From positions 1-58,564 of the forward strand of contig CAYMDP010000014.1 in NCBI GenBank assembly GCA_964389375.1: a DNA stretch of 58,564 bases. Reading direction: 5' to 3'. Below the pieces are notes generated by a model that had not been told where the DNA came from, ran no database searches, and saw nothing but the letters and a program-made list of their open reading frames with translations. This DNA comes from CAYMDP01 sp964389375 (GTDB lineage Bacteria; Bdellovibrionota; Bdellovibrionia; Bdellovibrionales; UBA1609). Positions 8,845-17,429 of this stretch are shown piece by piece. The number at the start of each line of letters is the position of its first letter. Position 1 is the stretch's first letter. A program made the translations under genes and the position numbers.

Positions 8845-10946
8845 TTCTTTTGCTCATCTAAGCGCTTCTGCTGATACTTCTTAACAAGCTCTTCTTGAAT
8901 ATTTCTTGGAACAGGAGCGTAGCGAGAAAATTCCATTGTGAACTCGCCCTTACCCTGAGTCGCTGATCGAAGATCAGTGGAGTATCCAAACATCTCAGAA
9001 AGAGGAACTTCAGCTTCAACAGTCACAAAGCCTTCGTTTGTGGTTGTTCCGTTGATAATTCCGCGCCGTTGGTTGATCTGACCCATTACGTTTCCTTGGA
9101 ATTCTTCTGGAGCAGAAGTCTCAAGCTTCATTAATGGCTCAAGAGCCGTAGGGTTTGCTTTGTGATAAGCTTCTCTAAAGGCTGCGATCGCGCAGATTCT
9201 GAAGGCCATCTCAGATGAATCCACATCATGGTAAGCTCCGTCTGAAAGAACGGCCTTTACGCCCACGATTGGAAATCCAATCAAAGTTCCCTTTGTGATG
9301 GCTTCCTGGAAGCCCTTGTCGACTGCAGGAATAAATTCACGAGGAATTCTTCCCCCGACAACGCTGTTGACGAAGTCATAAGTTTTATCTGGATGATCTC
9401 CAAGAGGCTCAAGCTGACCAACAACTTTTGCGAACTGTCCTGAACCACCAGTTTGTTTTTTATGCGTGTAATCGTAAGGTCCGATTGCACTAATTGTTTC
9501 ACGGTAGGCAACCTGAGGCTGACCCGCGATCACTTCACAGGCGAACTCACGCTTAAGACGTTCGATATAAACCTCAAGGTGAAGCTCTCCCATTCCAGAG
9601 ATAATCGTCTCGTTTGATTCTTCATCACGGTGAACTCGGAAGGTCGGATCTTCTTTGCGGAATTTATTTAAACCCTTCGCAAAGTTTGCAGCTGTGGTTT
9701 TGTCTTTTGGATTTACGGCCAAAGAAATTACCGCATCTGGAACAAACATCGAAGTCATCGCAACGTTGATTTTTCCATCTGTGAAAGTGTCCCCAGAAGC
9801 GCAATCGACTCCGAACAAGGCGACGATGTCTCCCGCAGAAGCTTCTTCGATATCCACCATGTCATCTGAGTGCATTCGGACCAGTCTTGGAATTTTGACT
9901 TTTTTGCCGTTCGTGACGTTGATGATGAAATCACCCTTCTTCATCGTCCCTTGGTAAATTCTCATGTAGGTCAACTGCCCAAAGCGTCCGTCTTCAAGTT
10001 TAAAGGCCAAGGCAACAAGCGGCTTGTCCGGATCGCAGAAAAGCTCTGTTTTAGCTTCATCTTTATCCAAATCAAGACCTTCGTATTTCATTTCATTCGG
10101 AGCAGGAAGGTAGGCCGTCACTCCATTCAACAGAAGTTGGACTCCACGGTTTTTGTAGGCCGAGCCCATGAAAACTGGAGTGAGTTCTAGGCCCAAACAG
10201 CCTTTTCGAACGGCTCGTCGGAGCTCTTCTTTAGTTGGCTCTTCTTCCATTAAAAACTTTTCAGCAACGACATCATCAAAGTCAGCCACTTTGCCAATCA
10301 ATTCATGATGGTACTTTTTTGCAGACTCTTGAAGGTCTGCGGGGATTTCGATTTCTTCGATAGTTTCGCCGTTATCACCTTTGAAGAGATAGCCTTTCAT
10401 TTCGATAAGGTCGACAACACCTACGAGTTTGTCCTCGAGGCCAATTGGAATTTGCATAAACACAGCATTGTGGCGAAGTTTCTCGCGCAGACCTTCAACA
10501 ACACGAAAGGGGTTTGCTCCAGCGCGATCCAGTTTATTGATGAAAGCAAGGCGTGGCACCTTGTAACGACGCATTTGACGATCCACTGTGATCGACTGAG
10601 ACTGAACGCCGGCAACTCCACAAAGAACAAGGATGGCTCCGTCAAGAACACGAAGAGCGCGTTCCACTTCGATCGTGAAATCCACGTGGCCGGGAGTATC
10701 GATGATGTTAATCTCAGTGTCTTTCCAGCGGACGTTTGTCGCAGCAGACTGAATTGTGATTCCACGCTCTCTTTCAAGATCCATGGAGTCCATTTTTGCA
10801 CCGACACCGTCTTTTCCTTTAACGTCATGGATGGCGTGAATCTTTCCTGTGTAGAAAAGAATTCTTTCAGTTAGGGTCGTCTTCCCCGAGTCGATATGCG
10901 CCGAAATTCCGATATTGCGTACGTTTTCCAGGACCCACTTTGCCAT
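8841..10946 (-). CDS. fusA: Elongation factor G, mitochondrial/spd EFG1 type
   Basis: This 701-residue GTPase moves tRNA and mRNA through the ribosome. G1 is AHIDSGKTT, G3 DTPGHVDF and G4 NKLD, and all five EF-G domains appear present. Instead of the usual bacterial AHIDAGKTT and switch region, it has AHIDSGKTT and a switch region with VKGKDGVGAKMDSMDLE, followed by RERGITIQSAAT. This signature is known from mitochondrial EFG1 and its bacterial relatives in spirochaetes, planctomycetes and deltaproteobacteria (spdEFG1), which do translocation while a second paralogue recycles ribosomes. Consistent with that, it is not in a str operon with rpsL, rpsG or tuf but next to dcd. The start ATG 10946 has GAGAGG upstream. 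Confidence 0.93.
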   Translation of the reverse strand: MAKWVLENVRNIGISAHIDSGKTTLTERILFYTGKIHAIHDVKGKDGVGAKMDSMDLERERGITIQSAATNVRWKDTEINIIDTPGHVDFTIEVERALRVLDGAILVLCGVAGVQSQSITVDRQMRRYKVPRLAFINKLDRAGANPFRVVEGLREKLRHNAVFMQIPIGLEDKLVGVVDLIEMKGYLFKGDNGETIEEIEIPADLQESAKKYHHELIGKVADFDDVVAEKFLMEEEPTKEELRRAVRKGCLGLELTPVFMGSAYKNRGVQLLLNGVTAYLPAPNEMKYEGLDLDKDEAKTELFCDPDKPLVALAFKLEDGRFGQLTYMRIYQGTMKKGDFIINVTNGKKVKIPRLVRMHSDDMVDIEEASAGDIVALFGVDCASGDTFTDGKINVAMTSMFVPDAVISLAVNPKDKTTAANFAKGLNKFRKEDPTFRVHRDEESNETIISGMGELHLEVYIERLKREFACEVIAGQPQVAYRETISAIGPYDYTHKKQTGGSGQFAKVVGQLEPLGDHPDKTYDFVNSVVGGRIPREFIPAVDKGFQEAITKGTLIGFPIVGVKAVLSDGAYHDVDSSEMAFRICAIAAFREAYHKANPTALEPLMKLETSAPEEFQGNVMGQINQRRGIINGTTTNEGFVTVEAEVPLSEMFGYSTDLRSATQGKGEFTMEFSRYAPVPRNIQEELVKKYQQKRLDEQKK

Positions 10947-11155
10947 TCCTTAAACCTCTCGTTAGGAGTTACGTGCTGATCATTTGAATCTTGCCTAAGC
11001 GCTTGTTAATACAATGACTTCGACTGATTTTTTTGAAGGCAGAGGTGTAGCATGAAGTTTGGCAAAGTGCAAAATACAAAATTCGAGATCAATCGCTATG
11101 CAAACGCGGCGTAAAAACTTATTATTTCAGGAGTTTAGAGCTGTAGGAGGATCCC

Positions 11156-12610
11156 ATTTCGTCAGGCTTGGCTGAGGCCCAAAAAGTTTTAAAAGATCAC
11201 TTTGGATTTGAGTCCTTTCGTGGGCCTCAGGCCGAGGTCATATCTGCAGTTCTCGAGGGACAAAGCGGACTTTTGGTGATGCCGACGGGCGGCGGCAAAA
11301 GTTTGTGCTTTCAGATCCCCAGCCTCTTGTCCTCGGACCTGACTTTAGTGGTTTCTCCGCTGATCGCTTTGATGAAAGATCAGGTCGATCAGCTGAGGCA
11401 AAAGGGGATTGATGCGCTTGAGATTAACTCCTCTCTTGGCCCCATGGAGCGCCGCGCGGCCTATCAGGCCCTTAAAAGTGGCAAGGCCAAACTTGTCTAT
11501 GTGACCCCAGAGCGGTTTAGAAAGCCCGAGTTTTGGGAGGCTCTCGAGGGCCGCAAGATTTCATTACTAGCAGTCGATGAGGCCCATTGCATCTCTCAGT
11601 GGGGCCATGATTTTAGGCCGGATTACTCCCGTCTGGGTGAGTTCCGGACCAGGCTGGGGCAGCCTCCTACCTTGGCATTGACTGCGACGGCGACTCCTCA
11701 GGTCCGTCAAGATATCTTGAGGCAGCTGAATCTTGAGGACGGGGCGCAAGTTTGGATTGAAGGGATTCAAAGAGACAATCTACATCTTGCGGTGGAAGAA
11801 GTCTTAGATCTTAAGGAAAAGGCTCAAATGGTTTTTGCCTTAAGGCATCAACATCCGGGTCCGATGATCGTCTACTTTTCTTTGATTTCGACCCTCGAAA
11901 AGTTTTCGGAACATTTTGACCGCATGGGAGTTCACCATCTGACCTATCACGGGCAACTTCCGGATCGATTTAGAAAACGCAATCAAGAGGCCTTCTTGAA
12001 AGAGAATGAGCCCGTCATTTTGGCCACACCAGCTTTTGGTTTGGGAATTGACAAAGCCAATGTGCGCGCGGTGATTCATGTGGAGCTTCCGGGTTCATTG
12101 GAGGCTTATACTCAAGAGGTGGGGCGTGCAGGGCGGGATCAGAATCCCTCACACTGTATTTTGTTGTACGATCCGGACGATATCACGACTCAAATGGATT
12201 TTATAAAATGGAGCCATCCGGACCCAGGTTTTTTGAGAGGACTATTTCAAATCCTAAAACTTCGAACGGACAAGGTCCGGGCCGAGGGCTTGGATTATCT
12301 GCGCGCACAAATGAATTTTTATAACTCTAGAGATTTTCGGGTCGAGACCTCTTTAAATCTAATGGAGCGCTGGGGATCGATCCTTTGGCCAGACAAAGAC
12401 ATTCGGCGCCTTGAAATTATCGAAGAGTTGCCTGAGGACGAATTGAATTTAGATTTGTATCAACTAAAGCATAAAGCGCAGAATCAAAAGCTTTTGGATT
12501 TGGTTCAGTGGGTGCAGTCGACGAGTTGTCGTAAGCGTCAGATTTACGAGTACTTTGGTTTGGCGCAGACCAAGGACTGCGGTTTTTGTCAAAACTGTGA
12601 CTTAAAATGA
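11156..12610 (+). CDS. recQ: RecQ-type ATP-dependent DNA helicase, short form
   Basis: A superfamily 2 helicase for DNA repair and recombination. Walker A is MPTGGGKS, Walker B is the DEAH box in VDEAHCISQWGHDFRPDY, motif III is LTATAT and motif VI is QEVGRAGRD. A C-terminal Cys cluster (C near RKRQIYEYF, then CGFCQNC) gives the RecQ zinc site. The protein ends there at about 484 residues, so the winged-helix and HRDC domains of full RecQ (about 610) are missing. The start is unusual: the Shine-Dalgarno TAGGAGG ends at 11150 and the only nearby in-frame candidates are ATT at 11156 (5 bases away) and TTG at 11168 (17 bases away); I favour ATT. aat follows with a four-base overlap. Confidence 0.88.
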   Translation: MSSGLAEAQKVLKDHFGFESFRGPQAEVISAVLEGQSGLLVMPTGGGKSLCFQIPSLLSSDLTLVVSPLIALMKDQVDQLRQKGIDALEINSSLGPMERRAAYQALKSGKAKLVYVTPERFRKPEFWEALEGRKISLLAVDEAHCISQWGHDFRPDYSRLGEFRTRLGQPPTLALTATATPQVRQDILRQLNLEDGAQVWIEGIQRDNLHLAVEEVLDLKEKAQMVFALRHQHPGPMIVYFSLISTLEKFSEHFDRMGVHHLTYHGQLPDRFRKRNQEAFLKENEPVILATPAFGLGIDKANVRAVIHVELPGSLEAYTQEVGRAGRDQNPSHCILLYDPDDITTQMDFIKWSHPDPGFLRGLFQILKLRTDKVRAEGLDYLRAQMNFYNSRDFRVETSLNLMERWGSILWPDKDIRRLEIIEELPEDELNLDLYQLKHKAQNQKLLDLVQWVQSTSCRKRQIYEYFGLAQTKDCGFCQNCDLK

Positions 12611-13296
12611 AAGCAAAAGAACTATTTGCACAACAGCGCAAGCACTTTCTGGATCCTCGCCAAAGTTTGAGCGAGGGACTGGTGGAAGTCAGTGATCAGA
12701 TCAATTCTGAGATCCTACTTGAGGCCTATTCCTTTGGAATTTTTCCTTGGCCACAAGATGGACTTCCCATCTTGTGGTTTTGTCCTGAGAGTCGGGGCAT
12801 TCTGAAGTTCTCTGAGTTGAAGCTGTCCAAAAGTTTTAAAAAATTTTTGAAGCAGACCACCTATAAAATATCGATGAATGAATGCTTTGATCAGGTCATC
12901 GAAGAATGCGCTCTTCAGAGTCGCCCAGGTCAAGAGGGCACCTGGATCAACCAAAAATTGATTTCGGCCTACAAAGAATTTCATCGCGCAGGCTATGCCC
13001 ATAGTATTGAGGCATGGGATAATAAACGCTTGGTTGGAGGTCTTTACGGAGTTTATGTGGGCGGGGTTTTTTGTGGAGAGAGCATGTTTTTTAAAGAATC
13101 TGAAGCTTCTAAATTTTGTTTATATCATCTAATTGAAAAGTTAAAGTCCGAGGGGATTCAATGGATGGATATTCAGATGGTGACGCCCTTACTGGAGAGT
13201 TGGGGCGGGCAATATGTGAAGCGCGATGAATATTTGGATCTACTGGAGCGCTCTAAGGCCCAGGCGAAAGCAATCGATTTTAAAACCAAAACTTAA
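12607..13296 (+). CDS. aat: Leucyl/phenylalanyl-tRNA-protein transferase
   Basis: Aat transfers Leu or Phe from its tRNA to proteins with N-terminal Lys or Arg, creating N-degrons for ClpS/ClpAP. The 229-residue product has the family segments GIFPWP near residue 45, WFCPESRGIL (the WxSPxxRxVL motif with Cys in place of Ser), TWINQKLISAY, GYAHSIEAWD, LVGGLYGVYVGGVFCGESMF and a C-terminal WMDIQM. The ATG overlaps the recQ stop (ATGA), so the two are cotranslated. The last 17 bases overlap the 3' end of the opposing PilZ gene. Nothing essential is missing. Confidence 0.93.
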   Translation: MKAKELFAQQRKHFLDPRQSLSEGLVEVSDQINSEILLEAYSFGIFPWPQDGLPILWFCPESRGILKFSELKLSKSFKKFLKQTTYKISMNECFDQVIEECALQSRPGQEGTWINQKLISAYKEFHRAGYAHSIEAWDNKRLVGGLYGVYVGGVFCGESMFFKESEASKFCLYHLIEKLKSEGIQWMDIQMVTPLLESWGGQYVKRDEYLDLLERSKAQAKAIDFKTKT

Positions 13297-13840
13297 AACG
13301 ATTTCCCCAAAGTGTGCCCCCTTTTTCGGGGTCATAGTTTTCGGTCGGTAGGCTTAAAAGATATAAAAGTCCAAAGGCCAACAATGAGCAGATAATATAA
13401 AGAGTCACCTTCCCATAATGTGCGATAAAATATTGGAGGAAGGATTTTAGGCTCTCTTTGCGCTGCTCTCGCAGGATTTCTAAAAGTTTTTCGCTGAGGG
13501 CTTGGTTGATCAAGTTCTTATGCCCTTCGGGGAGTTCAGAAAAATGGATTCCGACCATGACGTCTTCCGTGCCAACTTCTTCCATACGAACGACTCGGGC
13601 AAACCATGCGACCTGTTCTCCGCCGGGGACTGGGAACTCGACTTTAATTTGATCTCCAAGCAGTGGAAGGCAAGATCTATCGACCAGAAAGGCAATCCCA
13701 GTTTCTGAGATATTTAAAAAGCGAGTGGTAAAGGATTTATTCTTTTCGTCTTGATGGGCGAAACGAAGGATTTGATCATCTCCAGGACGTAAAACGTACC
13801 GGGGAGCTCGGGTTACAAATTTTCTGAGTTGCTCGGCCAT
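13280..13840 (-). CDS. PilZ-domain membrane protein
   Basis: A 186-residue protein with a PilZ-like domain in the first about 110 residues (LRF..., FLNISETGIAFLV, the D/NxSxxG motif as NISETG, then IKVEFPVPGG, RVVRMEE and MVGIHFSEL). PilZ domains bind cyclic di-GMP through an RxxxR plus D/NxSxxG pair; the second motif is clear, whereas the RxxxR could only be a weak match around residues 11-18. The C-terminus has a single hydrophobic segment (about residues 145-165) and a short polar tail, so it is probably a membrane-anchored c-di-GMP reader. A GGDEF cyclase is encoded about 10 kb away. The target process is unknown. Confidence 0.7.
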   Translation of the reverse strand: MAEQLRKFVTRAPRYVLRPGDDQILRFAHQDEKNKSFTTRFLNISETGIAFLVDRSCLPLLGDQIKVEFPVPGGEQVAWFARVVRMEEVGTEDVMVGIHFSELPEGHKNLINQALSEKLLEILREQRKESLKSFLQYFIAHYGKVTLYIICSLLAFGLLYLLSLPTENYDPEKGGTLWGNRFKFWF

Positions 13841-13985
13841 ATTTGCTTATCGGGCTGTTTTCGAAAAATCTTTTGTTTAGTTCGGTTTTGGACTGCGAAT
13901 CTTTTACTGAAGTCGCCGTGAAGATCCTTTTGTGGCCCTTTCCCTCTCGACCAAGGTCCGAGAATCATTTTGGGAGGCCAGGAAT

Positions 13986-14420
13986 CTATCCAGCTTTTTT
14001 ATTACTTGAGGAAATTGCACTTGTTGTGTTGGACAGCTTCTCATCGACTAAGCCGTTACGTCTTAGAACATCATTTGCAGCGCCTAGGCGAAGAATAAGT
14101 CCTTTAGTTAATGAGACCAACCATTTTGGCGCTTGATTTAACTGGGCCGTCACCATCGCCTTTGGCATCTTGACGGCTTTGACCTTAGTTAGGGCAACCA
14201 CATTGGAGGAAAAAGGTCTTTCCATCAGTAGTGCGGTTTCTCCAACAAATTCACCAGAGTTAATAATTCCCAGAGGGATTTTTTCTCCATTTTTTCCGTT
14301 TCTGTAAACTTCAAGCTGACCCTCTTTAATTATGTACATGGCGTCACAGCCCGACTTTTCGCGAGCTAAATAATCGCCAGGTTCAAAATCTAAGTTCTGA
14401 AGAGAGTTGCTTGTGTCCAT
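13986..14420 (-). CDS. Cyclic nucleotide-binding domain protein, no output domain
   Basis: A 144-residue protein consisting almost entirely of a Crp-like cNMP-binding beta-roll: FEPGDYLAREK, MYIIKEGQLEVY, IPLGIINSGEFVGETALLMERP and a final helix. There is no helix-turn-helix or enzyme domain, only a Ser/Asn-rich tail. In the phosphate-binding cassette (GEFVGETALL then ERPFSSNVVA), the Arg that normally contacts the cyclic phosphate (in pRsAtV) is replaced by Phe, so cAMP or cGMP binding is doubtful. Similar stand-alone domains are frequent in Bdellovibrio-like and myxobacterial genomes. Function unknown; a regulatory role is an inference. Confidence 0.7.
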   Translation of the reverse strand: MDTSNSLQNLDFEPGDYLAREKSGCDAMYIIKEGQLEVYRNGKNGEKIPLGIINSGEFVGETALLMERPFSSNVVALTKVKAVKMPKAMVTAQLNQAPKWLVSLTKGLILRLGAANDVLRRNGLVDEKLSNTTSAISSSNKKAG

Positions 14421-14560
14421 TGGGTCTCCAGGATAAGTCAGGTTAAGTCTTAAGTTCTTTATCGGACTTTGAAGCCCAATATTGAGAAGTCGGATTAGAT
14501 CTGGACCTGAAATAAAGATTGTGTTTCATATGGATAAAAGAATGTGTTCGGAGGGGCGTG

Positions 14561-16066
14561 ATGTCGGATTTGTCTTATACAAAAGTAGATAAAAAATTTC
14601 GTCGATTGTATCGACTGGAACACGCCTCAAACATTTTGGCTTGGGATGAGGCCGTCATGATGCCAAATGGCGGAAGTGAAGCGCGGATCCAATCCTTAAC
14701 GGAATTGGAACTGCTTCGTCACGAAGTTCTTTCTTCCGAGGAACTTTGGAATGAGATTCTTGAGGCCGAAGTTCATAGGGACAGTTTGGGGGACGAAGAG
14801 AGAGCAAGTCTTAAAGAGATCAAACGGGTGGCCCTTAATGCAAAAGCCATCGAGCCCGATTTGGTGGAGTTAAAGTCTATTGCAAGTCGGCGCTGTGAGC
14901 AGGCCTGGAGAAGTTTAAGGGCCGAGAATAATTGGAAAGATTTTTTACCCTTATTCGAAGAAGTAATCTTAAGAAGCCGAGAAGAAGCTCAGCAGAGATC
15001 CGAGGCCTTTCGCTGCGGGCTTTACGAATCCTTAGTGGAGCTCTATGACCCCGGTCTTGGTCTGGAGCATGTCGAAAAAAATTTTGCAAAGCTTCGATTG
15101 GAGTTGCCGCCACTGATTGGACAAATTTTAGAGCGGCAAAGTTCGTGGAATTTTATCCCTCCTCAAGGTCCCTATCCAACGGCGAAGCAGAAGGATCTTG
15201 GCTTAGAGGTCATGAGCATCTTGGGTTTTGATTTTTCTCGTGGGCGTTTGGACGTCAGTCACCATCCTTTTTGCGGGGGAGTTGGCGAAGATGTCCGAAT
15301 GACGACCCGGTACTCGGAAGAGGACTTTACTGAAAGTTTAATGGGCGTAGTTCATGAGACGGGACACGCAAGTTATGAACAAAATCGCCCCAAGCCCTGG
15401 CTGGAGCTTCCGGTGGGAGCCGCCCGAGGAATGGCGCTGCACGAAAGCCAGAGTTTGTTGTTCGAAATGCAGCTTGGACGAAGCCCAGAGTTTTTAAGTT
15501 TTATCGCTCCAAAAATGAAATCTTATCTTGATCATCCGACCCACTCCTCTGAGTTTTGGCAGCCCTCCTCGTTGACGAAGTGGTTTCATCGAGTGGAGAA
15601 GGGAAAGATTCGAACCCAAGCGGATGAGGCCACCTATCCGCTTCACGTCATTTTGAGATTTGAAATAGAGAAAGACTTGATCGAAGGGCGACTCGAGGCT
15701 CGCGAGGTCCCAGAGATTTGGAACGAGAAAATGAGGTCTTATTTTGGATTGAACCTATCAGGGGATTTTCGTGACGGTTGTATGCAGGATATGCATTGGC
15801 CTTCGGGAGCCTTTGGTTATTTTCCAAGCTATACGCTGGGCGCGATGATGGCCGCTCAGTTTTTCGGTAAAATGCAAGCGGAGAACCCCAGTCTGCCCGA
15901 GCAAGTTTCGAGGGGAGATTTAAGCTTTATCCGAACTTGGCTTAAGCAAAATATTTGGAATAAGGCATCCTTTGCTTCTACCGAAGAGCTTGTTCTTCGT
16001 GCGACAGGTAAGGACTTAGGGGCTGAGGATTTCATCGCGCATTTAAAACGACGCTACCTGTCCTAA
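14561..16066 (+). CDS. M32-family metallocarboxypeptidase
   Basis: A 501-residue zinc carboxypeptidase of family M32 (thermostable carboxypeptidase 1, TaqCP type), which removes C-terminal amino acids in the cytoplasm. The zinc motif HETGH is at about residues 265-269, inside the family segment VVHETGHASYEQNR, and the downstream Glu of HESQSLLFE fits the third ligand. Other M32 marks are LAWDEAVMMPNGGSEAR near the start, DVRMTTRY before the HEXXH, and QADEATYPLHVILRFE. Length equals the family norm. ATG 14561 is chosen because GGAGGGG lies just upstream; the frame also runs back to 14519. No gene partner is evident. Confidence 0.92.
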   Translation: MSDLSYTKVDKKFRRLYRLEHASNILAWDEAVMMPNGGSEARIQSLTELELLRHEVLSSEELWNEILEAEVHRDSLGDEERASLKEIKRVALNAKAIEPDLVELKSIASRRCEQAWRSLRAENNWKDFLPLFEEVILRSREEAQQRSEAFRCGLYESLVELYDPGLGLEHVEKNFAKLRLELPPLIGQILERQSSWNFIPPQGPYPTAKQKDLGLEVMSILGFDFSRGRLDVSHHPFCGGVGEDVRMTTRYSEEDFTESLMGVVHETGHASYEQNRPKPWLELPVGAARGMALHESQSLLFEMQLGRSPEFLSFIAPKMKSYLDHPTHSSEFWQPSSLTKWFHRVEKGKIRTQADEATYPLHVILRFEIEKDLIEGRLEAREVPEIWNEKMRSYFGLNLSGDFRDGCMQDMHWPSGAFGYFPSYTLGAMMAAQFFGKMQAENPSLPEQVSRGDLSFIRTWLKQNIWNKASFASTEELVLRATGKDLGAEDFIAHLKRRYLS

Positions 16067-16071
16067 AGACA

Positions 16072-16377
16072 CTAATCTGGTTTACACCAAACTCGAAAAC
16101 TTTTTGGAGTGTAAATCCCCAGAGTGATCACTCCAATTAAGCCGTCTTCGAAGGTGAAAAGACTTTCTATCTGTTGAAGCTCTTTGCCGCCGCAAACTCC
16201 CTGCAGTGGAATTTGACCCTGGCCGCTGAATCCCAGAAAGTAATAAGAGTGTGAGTCCTCGAAATCGGGGGGCCTTTGCGGCTTCCCTTCATTTGGATCG
16301 GATCTGAGAATGACACTGGAGCATGCGAAGTTAAAAAACAGAAAAAATGCAGTCAGTGTAGATTTTAAGGTTTTCAA
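16072..16377 (-). CDS. Bor/Iss-like lipoprotein
   Basis: A 101-residue protein with a signal peptide and lipobox-like NFAC, followed by a domain resembling the Bor lipoprotein of phage lambda (Iss/Bor family). Shared points are the HSYYFLGFSGQG strand, a Cys in VCGGKE and the C-terminal GLIGVITLGIYTP then RVWC. Bor and Iss are outer-membrane lipoproteins associated with serum resistance in E. coli; this role need not apply here. The TTG start overlaps the stop of the ankyrin gene by four bases (TTGA), so the two are cotranslated. It ends five bases from the end of the M32 gene on the other strand. Confidence 0.7.
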   Translation of the reverse strand: MKTLKSTLTAFFLFFNFACSSVILRSDPNEGKPQRPPDFEDSHSYYFLGFSGQGQIPLQGVCGGKELQQIESLFTFEDGLIGVITLGIYTPKSFRVWCKPD

Positions 16378-17336
16378 TTCGTGATGATCCTTTCGGGCTT
16401 TTTGTTTTCTTTCGGAATCTTGAATCCCAAATCCGCTGCGATATCAGCTGCTGTTTTCCCAGAGCTGTCTAAAATGTCAAGCCGAGCGCCACTTTTTATC
16501 AGTCGTCTCACCGCTTTTATGTTTTGGTTCAATACCGCATAGGTCAAAGGAGTTCTACCTTCAATATTTTGTGCGTCAATAGGGGCCTTTGCCTGAATAA
16601 ACAAATTGAGCAGGCTGAGGTTATTCAAGATTGAAGCGTGATGAAGTGGCGTCATTTTTTTATCGTCTACTGCGTCCACCTTTAAACCTTTCTTCAAAAG
16701 TTCTTTGCAGATTTCGGTTTGATTGTACTCCGCGCAAACTAAAAGAAGGTTCGCTCCAGAGGGGAGTTGCTGCTGAATTGATGCGCCCTCTTGGATAAGT
16801 AAGCTAAAGATATCCATTCGCCCTCTTGGAATTGAAAAATAGATGGGCGTCCAGCCCTCGGGTCCGGTTTGATTGACATCTGCTCCGGCTTGAATCAGAA
16901 GCCGGACAAGCTTTGGATCAGCATAGCGTATTGCAAGAGCCAGGGGGAAAATTTCGAATGCATCGAGGGCTTGGAGGTTTGGCTTTTCGAGGAGGAGTCG
17001 TTCAAGGCTCTGAATCTGATTTTTTTGAATCGCATATTGAATAGCGCTTGCTCCATGATCATCCCTTGAATTTAAATTTGCTCCTTTAGACAGGAGGTAA
17101 TCGATCATTTCGAGGTGACCTTTATAGGCGGCCATCATCAGCGCTGTGCTTCCTTTGTGCCCGGGGCTGTCCGGCGGCACTAAGGCATTCTCAATAAGCT
17201 GTCGAACCATAGCCATATTGCCTTGAGCTGCGGCCTGAACAAGTCCCGAATCACCTTTCGGAGAGGACGACTTGGGCATTGCAGAACAGGCAAGGACAAG
17301 AAGTAAAATGGTGAAAATAATGACGTTTTTCAACAT
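16374..17336 (-). CDS. Ankyrin-repeat lipoprotein
   Basis: A 320-residue exported protein. A signal peptide ending in VLAC suggests a lipid anchor, followed by a short Ser/Pro/Lys linker and about eight ankyrin repeats (for example GSTALMMAAYKGHLEMIDYL, GASAIQYAIQKNQ and GRTPLTYAVLNQN). Ankyrin repeats mediate protein-protein contacts; a periplasmic or outer-membrane location is inferred from the signal. It is cotranslated with the Bor-like lipoprotein, so the two may form a surface or periplasmic pair. No enzyme domain is present. The partner is unknown. Confidence 0.82.
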   Translation of the reverse strand: MLKNVIIFTILLLVLACSAMPKSSSPKGDSGLVQAAAQGNMAMVRQLIENALVPPDSPGHKGSTALMMAAYKGHLEMIDYLLSKGANLNSRDDHGASAIQYAIQKNQIQSLERLLLEKPNLQALDAFEIFPLALAIRYADPKLVRLLIQAGADVNQTGPEGWTPIYFSIPRGRMDIFSLLIQEGASIQQQLPSGANLLLVCAEYNQTEICKELLKKGLKVDAVDDKKMTPLHHASILNNLSLLNLFIQAKAPIDAQNIEGRTPLTYAVLNQNIKAVRRLIKSGARLDILDSSGKTAADIAADLGFKIPKENKKPERIITN

Positions 17337-17429
17337 GGCCTCTATTGAATGAGAGATTCATAGCTCAGTCAATGTGGGATTCTTAAAGTTTTAAGGGGCT
17401 GCCGCTACAAAAGCATCAGAACGGGTGCT

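Noticed and set aside
10305..10874. Long open frame on the plus strand opposite fusA (189 codons)
   Set aside because: It lies fully inside the strongly supported EF-G gene, has no ribosome site and its product looks like reverse-complement coding sequence.
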